From Bordetella parapertussis (GTDB lineage Bacteria > Pseudomonadota > Gammaproteobacteria > Burkholderiales > Burkholderiaceae_C): DNA of 64,000 nucleotides. Location: the NCBI GenBank assembly GCA_945861305.1, contig CAMATW010000002.1:20527-84526 (forward strand). Direction: 5' to 3'. Positions 44,663-53,607 of this stretch are shown here, piece by piece (positions within the stretch are counted from its first letter, which is position 1; each line of letters begins with the position of its first letter). A model generated the notes under the pieces. The model saw only the letters and a list, made by a program, of their open reading frames with translations, was not told the DNA's origin and made no database searches. A program made the translations under genes and the position numbers.

Positions 44663-45069
44663 CCGCGCATACGGCGCAGACGTTTGATTTGACCTAAGCG
44701 GTCATAGACCTCCACGGGGCTGGTGGGGTCGTTCACATTCAAGCTTTCCAAGGCGCCACGGATGGCGTCGAGTTTGCGCAAAATCAAAATTTCATTGCGC
44801 CTATGCATATCGCGGCAGGTCACCATGCGGTTGCGAAACGGGGTCCATTCAGGACCCAAGAGATCGGCGTCCTCGGGCTGGCGCACGCCCGTTAACTGAC
44901 TGAGATCAGCCAATATTTGGTTTTTCTCATTCAGCAATTCTTCAAACGCGTCCAAGTCTTGTTCTTTGAGGGCGTTGAATTCCTCGTCAAGCAAATCCAC
45001 CAAGCGGTCAAGCTGCACATCGGCATACGAGACGGCTTGGGGTACTGCGTTGAGGGTTTCAGCAATCAT
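44647..45069 (-). CDS. flgN: FlgK/FlgL export chaperone FlgN
   Basis: FlgN is a cytoplasmic helical chaperone for the hook-filament junction proteins. In the 140-residue protein, LVDLLDEEFNALKEQDLDAFEELLNEKNQILADL spans a long heptad helix typical of FlgN. The C terminus has LNVNDPTSPVEVYDRLGQIK. It is downstream of flgM on the minus strand, as in many bacteria. Its clients FlgK and FlgL are encoded at 57587-61341, and FlgK here is unusually large. Confidence 0.88.
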   Translation of the reverse strand: MIAETLNAVPQAVSYADVQLDRLVDLLDEEFNALKEQDLDAFEELLNEKNQILADLSQLTGVRQPEDADLLGPEWTPFRNRMVTCRDMHRRNEILILRKLDAIRGALESLNVNDPTSPVEVYDRLGQIKRLRRMRGYSEA

Positions 45070-45088
45070 GGAAAAGTCCTTGAGGAGA

Positions 45089-45400
45089 TCAGATCATTTT
45101 TTCCAACGCGACAAAGTTTTCAGCAATGCGACGTGGGTTGATCGGGTAAGCGCCATCACGTAATGCAGCTTTGATGGACTCCACTTTGGCACGGTCAAAG
45201 TCTGGTACATCTTTGATGCGTTGAGAGATTTTGCTCAGGTTGACCGTGTCAGCACCAGGCGCGGCAGGCGCAGGTGTGGATTTGGCTTCCACAGCGCTGT
45301 CGTTCTTGCCAGCACTGGGCTTGGCGTCGAGTTTGGCAACTGTCGTGCGTGACGCCGAGAGGTTAGCCATTCGAGAGTTATTGGATACAGGGTCAGACAT
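45089..45400 (-). CDS. flgM: Anti-sigma-28 factor FlgM
   Basis: FlgM binds and inhibits FliA until it is exported through the completed hook. The 103-residue protein has an unstructured polar N-terminal half (1-50) and the C-terminal sigma-binding helices: VNLSKISQRIKDV, FDRAKVESIKAALRDGAYPI and NPRRIAENFVALEKMI. It is upstream of flgN and preceded by a sigma-28 promoter, giving the usual negative feedback loop. Confidence 0.92.
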   Translation of the reverse strand: MSDPVSNNSRMANLSASRTTVAKLDAKPSAGKNDSAVEAKSTPAPAAPGADTVNLSKISQRIKDVPDFDRAKVESIKAALRDGAYPINPRRIAENFVALEKMI

Positions 45401-45452
45401 GTTGAATCCTTAGGGTAAAAGAGAAGAGACTAATTAATTCTCGACATTGGCA

Positions 45453-45479
45453 GTATCGACCCCAAATCTTGAGACTTGA
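45453..45479 (-). promoter_or_regulatory. Sigma-28 promoter of flgM-flgN
   Basis: On the minus strand: TCAAGTCT, 11 bases, GTCGATAC. It lies about 55 bases before the flgM start, with the same spacing as the fliD, flaG, fliS and fliC sites. Confidence 0.72.
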
Positions 45480-45532
45480 GGCCAATGCAGTAAAAAAATG
45501 GCAAAAAGTTAGAAAGAAACATTTTGTACTCA

Positions 45533-46321
45533 TTACAAGCCGCGTGCCGTGTTCATGCCAGTGATGACCGCTGACAATAATCGACCCGACTCAGGGTTTT
45601 TCAAGCGAATTTGCTCACCCAAGGTGCCATCTTGCTGGGCTTCAGCCCGAACAGTGATCAAAAAGCCTTTGCCTTCACCGACAGCTACCAGCACTTGTTG
45701 GCCGCGCTTGACCATGGTGGAGGACTTCAGGTCTTGTTGACGCAATGGGGTATTGGCTGGCAAGTCACGCAGCAACTCCATATTGAGCATTTCGCGCTCG
45801 TCGCCCACAAAACGGGTTTCATAGGACGGTACAGGCAGATCGGCTTGTTTGAACATGCCAGCTTGCAGGGTGGTGCCGCGCTTTAGGGTCTGGGTGCTGA
45901 CCCAGACCGTGCGGCTGACTTGGCCATTGTTATTGGCTTGGTTGATTTGGTTGCCCAAGGTGTTTTTCACCTGAACCATCACAAAGTGTTGCCACAAAGG
46001 CTGTGCGCAGCGGGCACGAACGCTTTGTTTATTGCCATAAGGCTGGTCAAACACGATGTCTTGGGTGCAGGCTTTGATGTTGATGCGGCTGTCCATGGGC
46101 AGGATGCTGACCAATACAGGATCGACTTTGAGACTGTCAACCACGAATTGTTTGGCACCCGACTCCAGTGCAGGCCATGCTGTGGCCACTGCTGGCGTGT
46201 TTTGGGCTTGGGTCAAAGACACCACGCCGCCCAAGAGCACAGCCAGCAACGCCAAGGCGCTACGGGCCGGTTTGGGTACTGTCTGAAAGGTTCGGCACAG
46301 CAATTGCAAGATGGTCTCCAA
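45533..46321 (-). CDS. flgA: P-ring assembly chaperone FlgA
   Basis: FlgA is a periplasmic chaperone for FlgI P-ring assembly. The 262-residue protein has a basic start and signal peptide (about 17-40: LALLAVLLGGVVSLTQAQ), a variable middle, and a C-terminal SAF-like domain (about 150-262; VLVAVGEGKGFLITVRAEAQQDG, split by strand). It also has RGTTLQAGMFKQADLPV and TVNVIGMNTARGL-like ITGMNTARGL at the end. It is divergent from the lysozyme-like gene at 46351. No sigma-54 or sigma-28 site was recognised in the shared 29-base gap, which contains the palindrome TGACG-N6-CGTCA. Confidence 0.9.
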   Translation of the reverse strand: METILQLLCRTFQTVPKPARSALALLAVLLGGVVSLTQAQNTPAVATAWPALESGAKQFVVDSLKVDPVLVSILPMDSRINIKACTQDIVFDQPYGNKQSVRARCAQPLWQHFVMVQVKNTLGNQINQANNNGQVSRTVWVSTQTLKRGTTLQAGMFKQADLPVPSYETRFVGDEREMLNMELLRDLPANTPLRQQDLKSSTMVKRGQQVLVAVGEGKGFLITVRAEAQQDGTLGEQIRLKNPESGRLLSAVITGMNTARGL

Positions 46322-46335
46322 GGGTGTGAAAGTTT

Positions 46336-46351
46336 TGACGTTTTAGCGTCA
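46336..46351. promoter_or_regulatory. Palindrome between flgA and the lysozyme-like gene
   Basis: TGACG (46336-46340) and CGTCA (46347-46351) flank TTTTAG in the short gap between two divergent genes; the right arm touches the ATG at 46351. It may be an operator, but nothing else supports this. Confidence 0.35.
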
Positions 46352-47553
46352 TGTTTACACCCGATGCAAATTTGATGCCAACCGAATTTCAGACCAGAGT
46401 CGAACGCAAAATGAACTTCAATGTTGATCCCAAAGCACTCGTTAGAACAACTTTTGTCAATCCAAATGACGCGAACAATTCTTCACGCGGCACCAGTTTG
46501 GCATTGCCGGGGAGGGTGGGTTTTGCACAAACTTTGTCACAACTACAACAAAGGTCGGGTGTCAATTCCTCGACCATCCTGAACCCGCAGGTTAAAAGCG
46601 TGGCGGTTCAAGATGGTGACACCTTGAGCAGCATTGTCAAAGACCATTTGGCTGAATTGGGCAGACCTGTTTCCAATACTGAGGCGTTGCGACTGTCCCA
46701 AGACGTCGCGCGTGTCAACGGCATCAGCAACCCTGACCGTATCTACCCAGGACAGCGCCTGAACTTGAGCGTGTTGACCCAAGCCCAGCAGGCTGCGCCC
46801 AATCTGTCTACACAACAAGCTTTGCAGAGCAAGCGTGTGCAGGCAAGCACTAACTTCCCTGTTTTGCCAGGGCAGAATGCAATTTTGCAAAAAACCTTGG
46901 ACCGTGCTGTGGAGAAAGGCTATGTACCGGCTGAAGAAAAGCAGCAGGTATATCAAAAGATATTGGGTATGGCGCGCCACTACCAGTTTGCGCCAGATGA
47001 TTTTGCCCGCTTGACCTTGATGGAAAGCGATGGCATGAACCCCAAGGCCACCAACAACCGTTGCCACGGCATCATCCAGTTTTGCGATGGGCCCGACCGA
47101 GGTGCCGCCACCGCCGGTTTTGCCAGCAATCCAAAAGCTATTTTGGGCCACAGTGTTTTGCAGCAGCTAGATATGGTGGAGAAGTACTTTGACCAAAACG
47201 GCCTCAAATCCATGGGTCCGACCAATTTGGACGATTTGTACTTAACAGTGCTTACCCCCGCCGCACGGCGCGAAAAAGCGCCCAACGCCGATTTGAATAT
47301 TGCAGGTACACAGGCGCAAAAGCTGTATGTCAACCGCGACCCCAATACCTTTATTACCCGCAACTCCATCGTTCAAGGCCTGCACCAGCACGCCAATGAG
47401 CGACTGGGCTTGTACGAGACCGCAAAAGCGCAGGCGCAAAAGCTGGCGCAAACCCTCACCCGCAGCAGCCCGCCGGTACAGGTGGCCAACAACCAGCAGC
47501 GTGCTCAGGTGCTGCGGGTTGGCGCTTACTTGAACCAGGACTATTTGCGATGA
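46351..47553 (+). CDS. LysM and lysozyme-like (SLT-type) protein, candidate flagellar peptidoglycan hydrolase
   Basis: The 400-residue protein has a LysM domain (about residues 82-135: VQDGDTLSSIVKDHLAELG and RIYPGQRLNLSVL) and a C-terminal lysozyme/transglycosylase-like domain (about 190-345). The pattern LTLMESDGMNPKATNN-CHGIIQF fits the catalytic Glu and the GLIQF-type loop of SLT enzymes. No signal peptide is visible. It lies directly before the flgB operon. FlgJ in this locus lacks its own muramidase domain, so this enzyme may supply it, perhaps exported by the flagellar type III pathway (inference). Alternative starts at 46375 and 46408 are possible; no clear ribosome site marks one. 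Confidence 0.75.
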   Translation: MFTPDANLMPTEFQTRVERKMNFNVDPKALVRTTFVNPNDANNSSRGTSLALPGRVGFAQTLSQLQQRSGVNSSTILNPQVKSVAVQDGDTLSSIVKDHLAELGRPVSNTEALRLSQDVARVNGISNPDRIYPGQRLNLSVLTQAQQAAPNLSTQQALQSKRVQASTNFPVLPGQNAILQKTLDRAVEKGYVPAEEKQQVYQKILGMARHYQFAPDDFARLTLMESDGMNPKATNNRCHGIIQFCDGPDRGAATAGFASNPKAILGHSVLQQLDMVEKYFDQNGLKSMGPTNLDDLYLTVLTPAARREKAPNADLNIAGTQAQKLYVNRDPNTFITRNSIVQGLHQHANERLGLYETAKAQAQKLAQTLTRSSPPVQVANNQQRAQVLRVGAYLNQDYLR

Positions 47554-47554
47554 A

Positions 47555-47572
47555 GCGGCAAAAACTTGCCGC
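47555..47572 (+). terminator. Hairpin after the lysozyme-like gene
   Basis: GCGGCAA (47555-47561), loop AAAC, TTGCCGC (47566-47572), directly after the stop codon. The 7-pair GC-rich stem could be a terminator, but no T-tract follows. Confidence 0.45.
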
Positions 47573-47594
47573 AGTGTCGGCACTTTGGACAGGC

Positions 47595-47608
47595 TTTGCC
47601 GGTCGCCC
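47595..47608. promoter_or_regulatory. Shared upstream motif TTTGCCGGTCGCCC (copy 2)
   Basis: This is identical to the motif before flhA and lies 35 bases upstream of the flgB -24 box (38 bases at flhA). In both places it is preceded by a GACAGG sequence. It is a candidate activator-binding site (inference). Confidence 0.55.
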
Positions 47609-47643
47609 AGCCCGAATCGCAACGATAAGTACTCAGCTTGGCA

Positions 47644-47658
47644 TGGCACATAACTTGC
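47644..47658 (+). promoter_or_regulatory. Sigma-54 -24/-12 promoter of the flgB operon
   Basis: TGGCAC, five bases, TTGC: a full match to the sigma-54 consensus, about 75 bases before the flgB start. Confidence 0.82.
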
Positions 47659-47735
47659 AAGATCAGTCTGAGTTTTTGTGTTTTTCAATCCAAGCGTCGT
47701 GAAAACGGCGAATTCAACAAGGCAAGGAGGGGATG

Positions 47736-48119
47736 ATGGATTTATTGACCAACGCATTTGGCATCCACGAGCGTGCTTTGGGCGTTCGCAGCCAGCGCAT
47801 GGAAGTGTTGGCGCGAAACATCGCCAACGCGGACACACCCAATTACAAAGCGGAAGAGCTGGACTTCAAAGCCATGCTCAAAGAGACCCAGCGCGAATAC
47901 ATCGCCGCCACGCATGAAAAGCATTTTGCTGCTCTTGAAGAGCAGCCCGACAACGGTATGCGCTACCGCGTTCCTTTCAACAGTTCGTTTGACGGCAATA
48001 CCGTTGAGATCAACGTTGAGCAAGCCAATTTTGGTAAAGCTGCAGCCGACTACCAAACCACTTTGAGCTTTTTAGAAAACCGCATCAGTGGTCTTCGCAA
48101 AGCCATAAAAGGGGAGTGA
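47736..48119 (+). CDS. flgB: Flagellar proximal rod protein FlgB
   Basis: FlgB forms the proximal rod. The roughly 127-residue protein has the N-terminal rod motif VLARNIANADTPNYKAEELDF (residues 25-45, joined) and the C-terminal YQTTLSFLENRISGLRKAI helix. Of the two adjacent ATGs (47733 and 47736) the second is better spaced from AGGAGG. It is first of the rod-hook operon flgBCDEFGHIJKL and starts behind a consensus sigma-54 promoter. Confidence 0.93.
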   Translation: MDLLTNAFGIHERALGVRSQRMEVLARNIANADTPNYKAEELDFKAMLKETQREYIAATHEKHFAALEEQPDNGMRYRVPFNSSFDGNTVEINVEQANFGKAAADYQTTLSFLENRISGLRKAIKGE

Positions 48120-48125
48120 TAAGCC

Positions 48126-48554
48126 ATGAGAACCCTAGATTCTGTTTTCGGCATTGCCGCCACCGCTTTGAATGCACAAACAGTGCGCATGAACACCACG
48201 GCTTCGAACTTGGCCAACGCCACCACGGTTGCCAAATCCGAGGAAGAAGCCTTTCGCGGCAAGCGCACCGTTTTCAAAGCTTTGCTCAAAGACGAAATGA
48301 CCAACGGCGGCTTTCCCTACAAAGGTGGTGTGAAAGTCGACCAAATCGTCGATGACCCTACCCCCATTCGCAGCATGTACGACCCTGGAAACCCCACGGC
48401 CGACGCCAATGGCTTTGTGTATCTGTCCAACGTCAACGAGATGCAGGAAATGATCGAAATGATGGCGGCTTCGCGCTCCTATCAAAACAATGTCGAGGTG
48501 GTCAACACCGCCAAACAACTCATGATGCGCACTTTGGACATCACCAAATCCTGA
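48126..48554 (+). CDS. flgC: Flagellar proximal rod protein FlgC
   Basis: FlgC is a rod subunit acting next to FlgB. The 142-residue protein shows the N-terminal motif TVRMNTTASNLANATTVAKS and the C-terminal VYLSNVNEMQEMIEMMAASR (last part of a helix) with YQNNVEVVNTAKQLMM. The rod family N-terminal Asn-rich segment is normal. It lies 6 bases after flgB. Confidence 0.94.
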   Translation: MRTLDSVFGIAATALNAQTVRMNTTASNLANATTVAKSEEEAFRGKRTVFKALLKDEMTNGGFPYKGGVKVDQIVDDPTPIRSMYDPGNPTADANGFVYLSNVNEMQEMIEMMAASRSYQNNVEVVNTAKQLMMRTLDITKS

Positions 48555-48570
48555 TATTTGAAAGACTGAT

Positions 48571-49272
48571 ATGGCCACGACTGCATCTACACCCAAAGCA
48601 CCTTTGCCCAGCGGCATCATTAGCTACGAGGACTACATCGCCAAGAACAAAGTCAAGGCGACCAGCAGCACCATGGACCAAGGTGCTTTCCTGACCTTGT
48701 TCACCACCCAATTGAAAAACCAAAACCCCTTGGACCCCGTGAAAAACGAGGCCTTCGTAGCCCAGTTGGCGCAGTTCTCGCAGCTCGAAGCCACAACTGC
48801 CATGAAAGCCAGTATGGAAAACATGGCGAAAAGCATGCAAGGCGACAAGATGCTTGCCGGCGCCTCCATGATTGGACGCAAAGTTGCTGTGCCCAATGCC
48901 CCCGCCACGCTCTTGGACGGTCAACCCGTGCAAGCCAGCGTGGATTTGCCCAGTGGTGCGGAGGGCGTACAAATGCAAATTTTGGACAGCAAAGGTCAGC
49001 CTGTTCGCAAACTGGTTTACCCAGCGCAAGCGCCAGGCTCCATGAAGTTGTCATGGGATGGCATGAGCGACAGCGGTGCGGCCATGCCCGACGGCAGTTA
49101 CACCATGCAGGTTTTGGTCAGCTCGCAAGGCAAGGCCTTGCAACCGGTGGTCAATATGTTTTCTACCGTGCGCAGCGTCAGCAACGCCGGTACCGCCGAC
49201 AACACCTGGCTGCTTGAGGTCGACGGCGGCAAGAGTGTCAGCTTGAATGACGTCAAGCAAATCGCTTACTAA
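48571..49272 (+). CDS. flgD: Flagellar hook cap protein FlgD
   Basis: FlgD caps the growing hook. The 233-residue protein has an N-terminal secreted part (1-45), FLTLFTTQLKNQNPLDPVKN (about 45-65) as in FlgD, then the tudor/FNIII-like cap domain with LSWDGMSDSGAAMPDGSYTM. Its length is normal (about 220-240), whereas the hook protein it caps is much enlarged. It is followed by flgE after 35 bases. Confidence 0.93.
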   Translation: MATTASTPKAPLPSGIISYEDYIAKNKVKATSSTMDQGAFLTLFTTQLKNQNPLDPVKNEAFVAQLAQFSQLEATTAMKASMENMAKSMQGDKMLAGASMIGRKVAVPNAPATLLDGQPVQASVDLPSGAEGVQMQILDSKGQPVRKLVYPAQAPGSMKLSWDGMSDSGAAMPDGSYTMQVLVSSQGKALQPVVNMFSTVRSVSNAGTADNTWLLEVDGGKSVSLNDVKQIAY

Positions 49273-49307
49273 AACACACGCAAAAAATACAACGGAGTAT
49301 CTGAACC

Positions 49308-52300
49308 ATGTCCTTTTTTACCTCACTCACCGGTTTGAATGCAGCCACTGCTCAGTTGGGCGTGACATCGAACAACATTGCCAACGCGAGTACCGTGGGC
49401 TTCAAACGCAGTCGCGCCGACTTTGGCGATATTTTTGCCACCTCACCTTTGCAAAAAGCCACCTCTGCGGTGGGTCAGGGTGTGTCCTTGAAGCGCGTGA
49501 CCCAAGAGTTTGGTCAGGGCAATATGAACTTCTCGTCCAACACCTTGGACTTGGCGATTTCTGGCGACGGTTTTTTCCCGCTCAAATCGGGTGACGGTTT
49601 CCAAGATATTTTCACGCGTAACGGCTCGTTCATGATGAACGACCAGTACAACGTGGTGAACTCAGCAGGCCAGCGTTTGATGGCGGCGTCAGTCGACTCG
49701 ACCGGTAAAGCCAATTTGAGCGATATGAACGTGTTGACCATTCCGCAAAAAACCACCGGCATGGCCAAAGAAACCTCGCTGGTGCAACTGGGCTTGAACT
49801 TTCCGGCTGACGCGCAAGTGGTCACCAAAGCTTTCAGCCGCAACGACCCCACCACCTTTAACAAAAGCACCGCTTTAACGGTGTATGACAAGGGTGGTAA
49901 CGGTTATTTGGCCACGGTGTATTACGCCAAAACCCAGAACGCGAGCCAAGCCGACCCGAACAACAAATGGCAAACCTATGTGTATGTGGGTGACACGCTT
50001 GTGGCAGCCGCTTTGCAACAAGCCACCGACTCCGGCACTGGCGAAAAGATGTATGTGAACAAATACGGTCAGTTAAAGCCTGAAAGCCAGGTGAGTGATT
50101 TGTTGGTCAACTCCAAAACCCAAAAGTTCTCACTCAACCAATTGACCGACAAGCGCTCGTCCGAGCCTGCCACGGTCACCGGTGGTTTGGCGCCTAGCTT
50201 GACCTCGTTAACTGGTATTAACTTCAAGGGCTTACCAAAAACCCAGTTGAGCAATATGTTCAGCTTGGATGTGGACGGTTCGGGCGTGCCGGTGAAAATA
50301 GGCTTAGACCACTTGGCAGGTCAAGCGCTGACGCTGTCGGGTACAGAAATCGCCAAAGAGTTGACCAATGTGATCAACCGTAAATTTGGTGACGAGCGTT
50401 ACTTCAACTTCGCTGGACAGCAAAACTTTGCCATCTCATCGACCAATAAAGAAAACACGCTGACAGAAACCCGCATGGTTCAGCTGGACTCCACCGACAT
50501 GACCTATGAAGAGGTGGTCAACAAAATCAATAGCCAGCTCAGTGGCAGCAGCAATGTGTTGTCGAATGTGGAATTTAGCACCACCCCAACAGCTAGCGAA
50601 TTCAAAGGCTATAGCTTCACCTTGGGAGGCAAGACAGTCTCGGGTCGACTGACCCTGAAAGACCCACTCAGCACCAAGCCCATGGAGGAATTGGCAACCA
50701 ATATGCAAGACCGCATCCAACTGGATTTGGTACTTCGTTTTGGTTACAGCAGCGATGCGGCCGCTAAGGTGACGGTGAATGTACAAAACGGCAATGAAAT
50801 GCGATTGACAAGCGGCGACGGTACGGAAGTGTCTGGTTTGAATCTGACCACCGTCAGTGCCGGCTCGCCAGTGACTATCAACAACAGCTATTCCTCCGGC
50901 ACCATTGCTAAAGGTGCGGCCGGAACGTATACCAAGCTGAACATGAAAATTGGATCTACCCAAATCACCGATTTGGACATCTCCAAGATGGATTCGACCA
51001 CCCTCGAGGCCTTTTCTAAAGAGCTGAAAACCAGTATCCAAAGTGAATTGACTTTAAAAGGTTGGTCGTCTTTCGAAGCCGGCTTGGTGAACGTCAAAGT
51101 CAACGTAGGGGGAACAGGTTTTACCATCACCGATGGTTCGGGTTACCAAATCTCCAAGTTCAGCTTCACGACTGCGGCAACGCCTGGTACGCCTATCGAC
51201 GGCTCTGCCGCGGGCTCTAACTTGGCGCTGGACAACGTGGCCTTTGCCACCAAAGCCTATACAACCACACCAGAAAACCTGTTAAGCCATTTCAAAGACT
51301 TCACGGTAAACATGACGACGCCGGCCGGTTTGAAGCTGACCAAGACCATCACCATGGCCAGCATTTTGGCCGCCGACGCAGCAATCGCAATACCCAAGCT
51401 GACCAAATTCGATCCCAATAGCACCACCCTCGGTCCTGATCAGTTGACCGCATTGGCCGGTTATATGAATGCCGCGGTCAATGTCGTGACCGGTTGGACA
51501 AATTTATCTGGCACACCTACCGGTGACGTTTATCCCACCGTCAGCCGAGCTTCAGACGATCCATTGACGCTAACTTGGAAACCCGACACCTTCAGTTTCA
51601 ATATTGCCACGGGTGCCACCAGTGGGACCTTTGTGTCTGGCATGTCCATGGGTGTGAATACCGCAGACACTGGGTTTGGTAAGTTCCTGACCAAGGGCGC
51701 CGCCGTCAAAATCGTGGCACCCAAGCTAGACTCCACCGGCGTAGTGACAGCGGCGGGTTCTTACACCTTATCGAATGTCAGCTTTCCCATGTCTAAAAAA
51801 GCCGCGGGGGATGAATTTGAATCCTTCAGCTTCATCCTTGGCGCTAAAACTTATCCCACTACTGGTTCCATCACCATAGACAAGCTCACCTTGAGCAGCT
51901 CGCCCATGACCGACTTGGCCTTGGCATTGCAAACCAAGATTCGCTCGACCTTGAAGGCCAGCGATGCGACAACTTTCAATGACACGCGTGTGTCCCAGAT
52001 AAGCGTGTCTGTGGTCAACGGCAAAGACTTGAAGATCACCGATGCCGGTGGCGCTGACATCACAAACTTGACCTTGAACGCCAAAGCCCTTGCAGCAGTG
52101 TCAGTGGGCGGGAAAAATGCAAGCATTCCCAAATTGGGCAACTCTGTAACGACTTCTTACGACCCTGTCTCCCAAAAATTCAGTTTCACGCCACCCTTGG
52201 GCACAGGCACCATCGTCGCCTTGTCGGGCATCAACAATCAGATGGGCATTACCACGCCTGTCACCCAAGATTCTGGCAGCGACGCCTTGATGACAGCAGG

Positions 52301-53585
52301 TGCACCCGACAATATCAACAATGCTATCCGCCCTTTGAAAATGCAGCGCTATGGCATGAAGGTGGAGTACGACACGGTGAACGAGAAATTTATTTTCAAG
52401 TCAGGCACCACAGGAGACGGCTCCAGCATCAAATTGAGCGCCCCAAGCACCTATGCCTCAGAGCGTTTTGGTTTGTTGGCTGACGGCAACTATGAGGTGA
52501 AAACCTCGGCCACGGCGATTCGCGGTATCACCTCGCAACCCGCCATCATGAAGGGCTCGCCCTTGGGCATTAACGCCAACAACAACTTCAGCGTCAACTT
52601 AACCAACAACAAGTTTGTGGTGTCGGTGGACGATGTCAAGGGCACGGTTTATCTGGAACCCAAGGACACTTACACGATTGACAGCTTTGTGCTGGCGCTG
52701 CAAAACGGCATCAACCGCTTGGCTGGTCCATCGGATCAAAAAGGTTTGACTGGCCCTATGGTGTCGGGTGTGAAGGTGGCTTACGACACTGCCACCAACA
52801 GTTTGAAATTCACCACGGGCACTGCGTCGACCAACTCCTTTATCAAGGTCTCTGGCGACAGCCAGTGGGGCTTGGCTAATGTGGATGGCGGCCGTGGTTC
52901 CACCTCCAGCTGGATCAAACCGACCCAGTACACCCAAGTGGTGAATGGCGTGGCCGTGTCGCAGTACATTGACGAGTTTGGCAAGGAAACCTTCAGTCCT
53001 GACGGCTACAAAGCTTTGCCCGAGTGGTCGCCCATCTTTTTGGAAAAAGGCGAACTGACCTTTGACACTGGCGGTAACTTGGTGTCACCCAAACAAGGTT
53101 CGCAGTTGGACACGGTGTACCTGCCAGACGGTAAAGGTGCTTTGACCATCAACATCAATTACTCCAAGTCAACCCAGTTTTCTTCGCCTTATGCGGTGTT
53201 GTCGCAGTCGCAAGACGGTGCACCTGAAGGTGATTTGGTGGGCTTGTCACTCGGTGACGATGGTTTGGTGAACGCTTCTTACTCCAACGGCTCACAAAAA
53301 TCGCTGGGCAAAGTGGTTTTGGTGAACTTCACCAACCCCACCGGCTTGCGCCAGATTGGTGACACCAGTTATTACAAATCCGCGTCTTCTGGCACACCGA
53401 AATATGGTGAGGCTGGTTCTGCAGGTTTCGGCACGGTGCGCTCTGGTGCAACCGAGCGGGCTAACGTGGACTTGACGCAGGAATTGGTGGACTTGATCAC
53501 CGAGCAGCGTAACTTCCAGGCCAATGCCAAGGCGATTGAGACCAGCACCACGCTGACCCAATCCATTATTCAAATCAGAGCGTAA
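49308..53585 (+). CDS. flgE: Flagellar hook protein FlgE, greatly enlarged (1425 residues)
   Basis: FlgE builds the hook. The conserved ends are normal: N-terminal SNNIANASTVGFKRSRADFG (about 21-40) and LAISGDGFFPLKSG, and C-terminal NVDLTQELVDLITEQRNFQA (about 1386-1405) with IETSTTLTQSIIQIRA. FlgE is usually 400-500 residues, up to about 850 in a few bacteria, so 1425 is exceptional. The insert (about 150-1240) holds three diverged repeats, at about 431-524, 541-628 and 836-935, sharing F-F-LG-K, DLA-LQ-KI-LK and VNVxNG-DLKITD-like elements. The base composition of the insert was not measured. Confidence 0.93.
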   Translation: MSFFTSLTGLNAATAQLGVTSNNIANASTVGFKRSRADFGDIFATSPLQKATSAVGQGVSLKRVTQEFGQGNMNFSSNTLDLAISGDGFFPLKSGDGFQDIFTRNGSFMMNDQYNVVNSAGQRLMAASVDSTGKANLSDMNVLTIPQKTTGMAKETSLVQLGLNFPADAQVVTKAFSRNDPTTFNKSTALTVYDKGGNGYLATVYYAKTQNASQADPNNKWQTYVYVGDTLVAAALQQATDSGTGEKMYVNKYGQLKPESQVSDLLVNSKTQKFSLNQLTDKRSSEPATVTGGLAPSLTSLTGINFKGLPKTQLSNMFSLDVDGSGVPVKIGLDHLAGQALTLSGTEIAKELTNVINRKFGDERYFNFAGQQNFAISSTNKENTLTETRMVQLDSTDMTYEEVVNKINSQLSGSSNVLSNVEFSTTPTASEFKGYSFTLGGKTVSGRLTLKDPLSTKPMEELATNMQDRIQLDLVLRFGYSSDAAAKVTVNVQNGNEMRLTSGDGTEVSGLNLTTVSAGSPVTINNSYSSGTIAKGAAGTYTKLNMKIGSTQITDLDISKMDSTTLEAFSKELKTSIQSELTLKGWSSFEAGLVNVKVNVGGTGFTITDGSGYQISKFSFTTAATPGTPIDGSAAGSNLALDNVAFATKAYTTTPENLLSHFKDFTVNMTTPAGLKLTKTITMASILAADAAIAIPKLTKFDPNSTTLGPDQLTALAGYMNAAVNVVTGWTNLSGTPTGDVYPTVSRASDDPLTLTWKPDTFSFNIATGATSGTFVSGMSMGVNTADTGFGKFLTKGAAVKIVAPKLDSTGVVTAAGSYTLSNVSFPMSKKAAGDEFESFSFILGAKTYPTTGSITIDKLTLSSSPMTDLALALQTKIRSTLKASDATTFNDTRVSQISVSVVNGKDLKITDAGGADITNLTLNAKALAAVSVGGKNASIPKLGNSVTTSYDPVSQKFSFTPPLGTGTIVALSGINNQMGITTPVTQDSGSDALMTAGAPDNINNAIRPLKMQRYGMKVEYDTVNEKFIFKSGTTGDGSSIKLSAPSTYASERFGLLADGNYEVKTSATAIRGITSQPAIMKGSPLGINANNNFSVNLTNNKFVVSVDDVKGTVYLEPKDTYTIDSFVLALQNGINRLAGPSDQKGLTGPMVSGVKVAYDTATNSLKFTTGTASTNSFIKVSGDSQWGLANVDGGRGSTSSWIKPTQYTQVVNGVAVSQYIDEFGKETFSPDGYKALPEWSPIFLEKGELTFDTGGNLVSPKQGSQLDTVYLPDGKGALTININYSKSTQFSSPYAVLSQSQDGAPEGDLVGLSLGDDGLVNASYSNGSQKSLGKVVLVNFTNPTGLRQIGDTSYYKSASSGTPKYGEAGSAGFGTVRSGATERANVDLTQELVDLITEQRNFQANAKAIETSTTLTQSIIQIRA

Positions 53586-53607
53586 AGCCCCTCCTTAGAG
53601 AATCGAC

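Noticed and set aside
49247-49594. Plus-strand frame of 115 residues at the start of flgE
   Set aside because: It overlaps flgE in another frame and has no independent support.
49308-53585. FlgE length as a fusion or frameshift artefact
   Set aside because: The frame is continuous, both conserved ends are present once each, and the internal segments repeat a common pattern, so an intact long gene is more likely.
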